Below are positions 59,726 to 64,000 of a stretch of 64,000 nucleotides of DNA, piece by piece. Source of the DNA: Torymus aiolomorphi (Eukaryota > Arthropoda > Insecta > Hymenoptera > Torymidae); the NCBI GenBank assembly GCA_036365515.1, contig CM070874.1, forward strand, positions 92,338,342 to 92,402,341, read 5' to 3'. Position numbers and translations under genes: made by a program. How positions within the stretch are numbered: position 1 is the first letter of the stretch; each line of letters starts with the position of its first letter. The notes beneath the pieces were generated by a model that saw nothing but the letters and a program-made list of their open reading frames with translations, did not search any database and had not been told where the DNA came from.

Positions 59726-61429
59726 TTACTCTAAGGTGGGTATTGGTATACACAGTTCTGATTACGACACTTGCATAGTTCAACCTTCTTTACTTTTATT
59801 ATACAATAATTATTATAAATAAAAAAAATAAATATTAATAGGACTTAAACATTCCTATCATTAATCAAATGTTTTAAACAAATGAGCCAATCTATTGAAA
59901 AATTATTATTTATTATTCTTACATGTTAAATATGGCTTTTACAAGATTTCCCCATTAGAATCGGGTTCGGTTTCCCGAGCTCTCTGTGGGTAAAACAGAA
60001 ATCTGCTGACAACTTCGTAAATCAGACCCGATACTGCCTAGGAAATCTAATTTGAAAATTTTAGTAAAACTCTAGCGGAAATATTTTTGTTCAGAAAAGT
60101 TTGAAACTATTAATATAAGAGTTATAAACTGTTAAAAATAGTTATAAAATGTAGGATTTTGGGCGTTACTAATTATTTATAACTGTAATATTTTTATAAC
60201 TGTAACATTGCACCGCGATTATTAAATTATTTAATAACTATTAAATATTTAGCTATTATTATTATTAATATAATAATACTTTTATATTAATAATTAATAA
60301 TTAAATAAAAACTAATAACTAAAAGTATTAACTAATATAATTAATTATTAATTGATTATTATGACTAGAATAATATGGCTATTAAAAAATTATTAATTAT
60401 TAATTATAATTATTAGTAATAATAATTTAATAATTATTCAATTTTTCTTAAATATATCTTATTCTTAGTAATACCCATTAGAATCTGTTTCGTTTTTCTG
60501 GTTAATTTCCTTAATTTTCCTAAGAGCGGAATACACGTAGGATTCCTATCCGTTTTTCTATTTAAGAGCAGAGCCACCTGCTGACTTCTGTAAATTTTGG
60601 GGAGTTCTGACCGGATTCTGTCGAGGAAAACTAATGTTCGTTTGAGGTTATGTAGATTAAAGGATAACAAACAGAGTTCTGGTCGGATCCCAGTAAGTTT
60701 TACGCATTTAGGGACGAATCATGGAAAACTTACCGGGATCCCGTCAAATGTAGGGAGGACTCGGGGAGATTTCTACACGGATGCTTTTTGCAGGCTTCCT
60801 GATTTATATATAACTAGAGTTCGACACGCGCGCTTCGTGCGCTGATTTTTTTTTTTAAATTACAAAAGAAGCTGCATAATTAATGAACGGTTTCTTTTTT
60901 ATTTACAAGAGAAATGTTATTATTCAATTCATTATTTAAGGTTGTATGGACTATATGTAAAAAATAATGTCAGATCAATAAAGTTTCGTCAGTAGGTCAA
61001 TAATATCATTATAAACGTCTCTGGCAAATTTGAATATGATTTGCGTGCTAATTTTCGAGATATTGTAGTTTAAAATTAACGTGGGTTCTTATCGAGATTC
61101 TCTGAATATGGCTAGACTCGTCGTAGTTATTGAAAAAATTAAGTTGAAAAAATAGTGTTTAGTTCTTGTAAATTTGTGTATACGTAAAAGAAAACCTTTG
61201 TAATCGATTCCAATTGAAATGAATTGCTTTTGCGAGCTAGTAGGGTCCGAAAGTCAATTAAAAATTCAAATTTCGCGCCACAATATAGCAGACAAAAAAA
61301 TAAGTAATTTGCCTGGGGGGTTGCTCTTCAATGATATACGATAAAATGTTTATCACCGCGTAATACAGGTATGTTTTTAGAACGAATAGTACAATTTAGG
61401 ACAAAATTTTGATTTGATGTGACATAGAC

Positions 61430-62100
61430 TGTGGTAAAACGATTATGTCACATCGCAACGCATATCGCTAAGGGTAATTTTATATTACGCCATAGCGATA
61501 TGTTTTGTTTGTAAACTTTGTATGTGGAAACGTTGTGCAATAAAAAATTCTTCGCTATGGGGCAATACAAAATTACCCTTAGCGATATGCATTGCCATGC
61601 AACATCATAATCGTTTCACATACTCTCTAAAGTTGAATTAGTGAAAATTGCTCCTCCCATTAAATTAGTAGAATAAACTACTAATTTATTAGTGAATATT
61701 CACTATTTCATTAGTAGTTTTTAAACCCATTAAATTAGTAGAAAAAACTACTAATTTATTAGTGAATATTCACTATTTCATTAGTAGTTTTTTTAAAGAC
61801 TACTAATTAAATGCGTATATTCACTAATAAATTACTATTTTTTTCTACTAATTTAATGGGTGGAGCAATTTTCACTAATTCAACTTTAGAGAATATACTG
61901 TGGTAAAACGATTATGTTGCATCGCAACGCATATCGCTAAGGGTAATTTTGTATTGCCCCATAGCGAAGAATTTTTTATTGCATATCGTTTCGATATACA
62001 AAGTGTACACAAACAAAACTTATCGCTATGGCGTAATATAAAATTACCTTTAGCGATATGCGTTGCGATGCGATATAATCGTTTTACCACAGTATACGTC
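61430..62100. repeat. Second-level palindrome with four copies of one arm
   Basis: AAAACGATTATG and CGCAACGCATATCGCTAAGG occur near 61437 and 61911 on the plus strand. Their reverse complements occur near 61570-61612 and 62040-62090. So each half is itself a hairpin and the halves face each other. Confidence 0.85.
61624..61892. mobile_element. Central palindromic insertion
   Basis: TCTCTAAAGTTGAATTAGTG begins the left arm and its reverse complement ends the right. Inside, a ~69-bp unit (CCCATTAAATTAGTAGAA...) is directly duplicated and then inverted. It sits at the centre of the second-level palindrome. Confidence 0.85.
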
Positions 62101-62210
62101 ACATCAAATCAAAATTTTGTTCAAAATGGTACTATTCATCCTAAAAACATACCTGTATTACGCGGTGATAAACATTTTACCGTATATCATTGAAGGGCAA
62201 CCCCCCTGTA

Positions 62211-62493
62211 ACAATTAGTAAAAATTTACAATTAGTAAAAAAAAATATTACGAAAAACCGGGACTGCATTGCCCTCCGTTACATTATTATCTATCATTTT
62301 ACAAAGTTTGCAGTTTCTATATAAATATTTCGCTGAATGGCATTTGAATTACTTGATTTTGAGATATTATTCAAATGCCATTCAGCGAAATATTTATATA
62401 GAAACTTCAAACTTTGTAAAATGATAGATAATAATGTAACGGAGGGTAATGCAGTCCTGATTTTCCGTAATATTGTTTTTACTATTTGTTATA
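62211..62493. mobile_element. Palindromic insertion in the right arm
   Basis: Arms of about 125 bp around GAATGGCATTTGAAT / ATTCAAATGCCATTC, with TGCATTGCCCTCCGTTACA mirrored by TGTAACGGAGGGTAATGCA. It breaks the right arm of the outer palindrome; the left arm has no equivalent, so it is a later insertion. Confidence 0.85.
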
Positions 62494-62594
62494 GGCAAAT
62501 TATTTATTTTTTCGTCTGCTATATTGTGGCGCGAAATTTGAATTTTTAATTGACTTTCAGACCCCCTTAAGGCGATGCGAGACCCCACAGTTAA

Positions 62595-62756
62595 CGACGA
62601 TTGCAGGGATCCGTTTTTCTCATGCAATTTTGAATTTTGACAAAAAATCTCTCTGACACGTTATAGATTTGATAGTCAACTATAACGTACCAGAGCGATA
62701 TTTTCTTAAAATTTAAAATTGATTGAGAAAAACGGGTCCCTGCAATCGTCGGTAAC
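62595..62756. repeat. Hairpin, ~75-bp arms
   Basis: ACGATTGCAGGGATCCGTTTT and CGTTATAG on the left match, in reverse, CTATAACGT and ACGGGTCCCTGCAATCGT on the right. Confidence 0.8.
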
Positions 62757-63005
62757 GACTGGTACTCACATCAAAGTTATAGCATAAAAACTGTGTAGTA
62801 AGGCGTACAGTCATACTAAAAAGTGAAAGAAATGAGCAATGCAATGTTCTAAAACCGATGTAAAGTTTTCTTCATAGTTCTAAAAAACATTTTACATATT
62901 TGTTTACTCTTAGTACTGTAGAATATTAGTGTTTTCGACAAATTATACGACCAAAATATTTGTCTTAAATTTTTAAATGAGATCTTACGGCCAATACAAC
63001 CTTAA

Positions 63006-64000
63006 TGCACTTATTTTGAATTCATTTAAACATTATGATGTTTTTCATTAAGCTATGTTATAGTTTTATTGACTAAAAAATGTATGTATGAAGAAGTATT
63101 TGTTATTTTAATATATGATTTGTCGTTATCTTTTCAATTTAGTTCTAGTGATTCATTCCATTCCATAGTTTCCTGCTTTAAAAAATTTAAAGGTTCATTC
63201 AATTCTATAGTATCAGAATGTCACTACAATGATAAAGATTAATCAAGTTTAATTTCATTTAAATAAGCTTTTTTCATGTTGTGATTTTGTTCAATAAGTA
63301 AAATTGCCACTAAGATAGATAAACAATAACATAATTATGAAAATATCTGTTTTCTGTGTTTAATAATGTTAATCATATAAAAAGGCAAAGTGAAGGTATA
63401 AAATTCAAGATGAATATTTTAATATTGAGAAAACCGTGTTTTTAATTTTAACTAAATAAAAAGATCCTTACACTAATACTAATCCGACCATCATCACTAA
63501 TAAAAAACCGCTCCCAATATACATTGGCACTTAGCTTTCTCAAACTAATGTATTTATTCCTCTTTTTAATTTTTTATATGACAATAATTAATTGTATTAT
63601 ACAAAAGTTTCTCTTATAACGAGGTTCCAAGATAAAATACGGAGAAGATAAGTATCTCGGTCCTCCGTATTCTATCGAACCCGTTAGGCTCTCGTTCCCG
63701 CGAATTCGTGTATCTCGAGCGTGTGTTGACATCGCTCGGACGATGTATTTGCGTTAGCTACGCGCGGGGCAGGCGCGACTTTGACCGTTGCAAAGTCGCG
63801 CAGGATTCATTTTTGAATCAGATTCTCTCGGGCTGTCAAACCGCGCGTACGTGAGTTAATTTGATCGTCCGCGAAGAAAACGGTATCGTGCGTCCTCGCC
63901 GGTGCAGAGCAGCGCCCGTACACGTACCGACCACGAAGAGCAGCGCACGTGAGCAATCCGAGCCACTCCTGGGGTCCGAAGCGTCGGTAGGTGAACGCTG
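63006..64000. other. AT-rich DNA then CpG-rich end, possible gene start beyond
   Basis: From about 63640 the sequence becomes CpG-rich with ACGTAC and GCGCGC motifs, like the other islands in the window. A donor-like TAGGTGAAC lies at the last bases. No coding frame can be defended here. Confidence 0.3.

Larger units (their letters stand above)
58690..60780. mobile_element. 2.1-kb element with CCGTGTAGAAAT termini
   Basis: The terminal inverted repeat CCGTGTAGAAAT (58690-58701; reverse complement 60769-60780) is 12 bp. Subterminal GGGATTC and GGAATCC-type motifs recur on both sides (58.7 and 60.5-60.7 kb). The AT-rich interior carries the tRNA-like fold-back at 59287-59725. No transposase. 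Confidence 0.65.
61247..62570. repeat. Outer palindrome
   Basis: GGGTCCGAAAGTCAATTAA, AATTTCGCGCCACAATATAG and TATCACCGCGTAATACAGG on the left are mirrored on the right. The arms are several hundred bases including nested material. Confidence 0.85.
60940..63001. mobile_element. TTAA-flanked element made of nested palindromes
   Basis: Terminal GGTTGTATGG and, in reverse, GGTTGTATTGG are flanked by TTAA at 60936-60939 and 63002-63005. TTAA targets are typical of piggyBac and Kolobok elements. Inside are an outer palindrome (about 61247-62570), a second palindrome whose arms are themselves hairpins (61430-62100), a central one (61624-61892), a side insertion (62211-62493) and a further hairpin (62595-62756). 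No transposase. Confidence 0.8.

Overview
This is eukaryotic, animal nuclear DNA. It is mostly non-coding and AT-rich, with CpG-rich islands, long microsatellites (TG, CA, AG, TA), five or more tRNA-like SINE heads, and one gene split by short GT-AG introns. High CpG outside genes, compact introns and many short TA- or TTAA-flanked DNA elements fit an insect, and a hymenopteran such as a chalcid wasp is my best guess. That assignment is inference, because no diagnostic housekeeping gene is present.

Only one protein-coding gene can be supported. It lies on the minus strand between 37656 and 34214, with five coding exons joined by four phase-2 introns. It encodes a 430-residue secreted protein that is low-complexity and rich in Tyr, Arg, Asp, Pro and Gly. 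I recognise no family; an extracellular matrix, cuticle or silk-like role is possible from composition alone. Two broken transposase fragments with pipsqueak/CENP-B-type helix-turn-helix domains (minus strand, near 25.0 kb and 41.5 kb) are the only other recognisable coding remnants.

The rest is a patchwork of non-autonomous transposons, many of them fold-back (palindromic) and nested. 0.95-3.1 kb: a dispersed element (family A) with a perfect 108-bp fold-back inserted. 4.4-5.2 kb: a long inverted repeat. 9.6-10.6 kb: an end fragment of the element that is complete at 47.0-51.35 kb. 12.8-13.4 kb and 42.4-43.0 kb: two copies of one repeat in opposite orientation. 19.7-22.4 kb: a large fold-back holding head-to-head 90-bp repeats and a hAT-like MITE. 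24.2-26.3 kb: a second family-A copy carrying a pogo-like insertion whose empty site is preserved at 2.0 kb. 29.0-32.7 kb: four fold-backs and MITEs with microsatellites. 34-37.7 kb: the gene. 37.9-45.9 kb: more inverted repeats, a pogo-like element and a third family-A copy. 45.9-51.4 kb: one terminal-inverted-repeat element inside another. 55.3-56.2 kb: an element built of TGACGTCA-like palindromes. 58.7-63.0 kb: a 2.1-kb element with a tRNA-like fold-back, then a TTAA-flanked 2.06-kb element made of palindromes inside palindromes.

The CpG-rich, repeat-poor blocks (roughly 6.2-8.8, 10.8-11.4, 13.5-19.0, 27.5-29.0, 51.5-54.3, 56.2-58.7 and 63.6-64.0 kb) contain no coding sequence that I can defend. 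They may be introns, promoters or regulatory DNA of genes outside the window. The strongest candidates for something undescribed are the nested palindrome system at 60.9-63.0 kb, the 30-codon-periodic inverted repeats at 20-22 and 46 kb, and the nested elements at 45.9-51.4 kb. All alignments were made by eye, so identities and boundaries are approximate.
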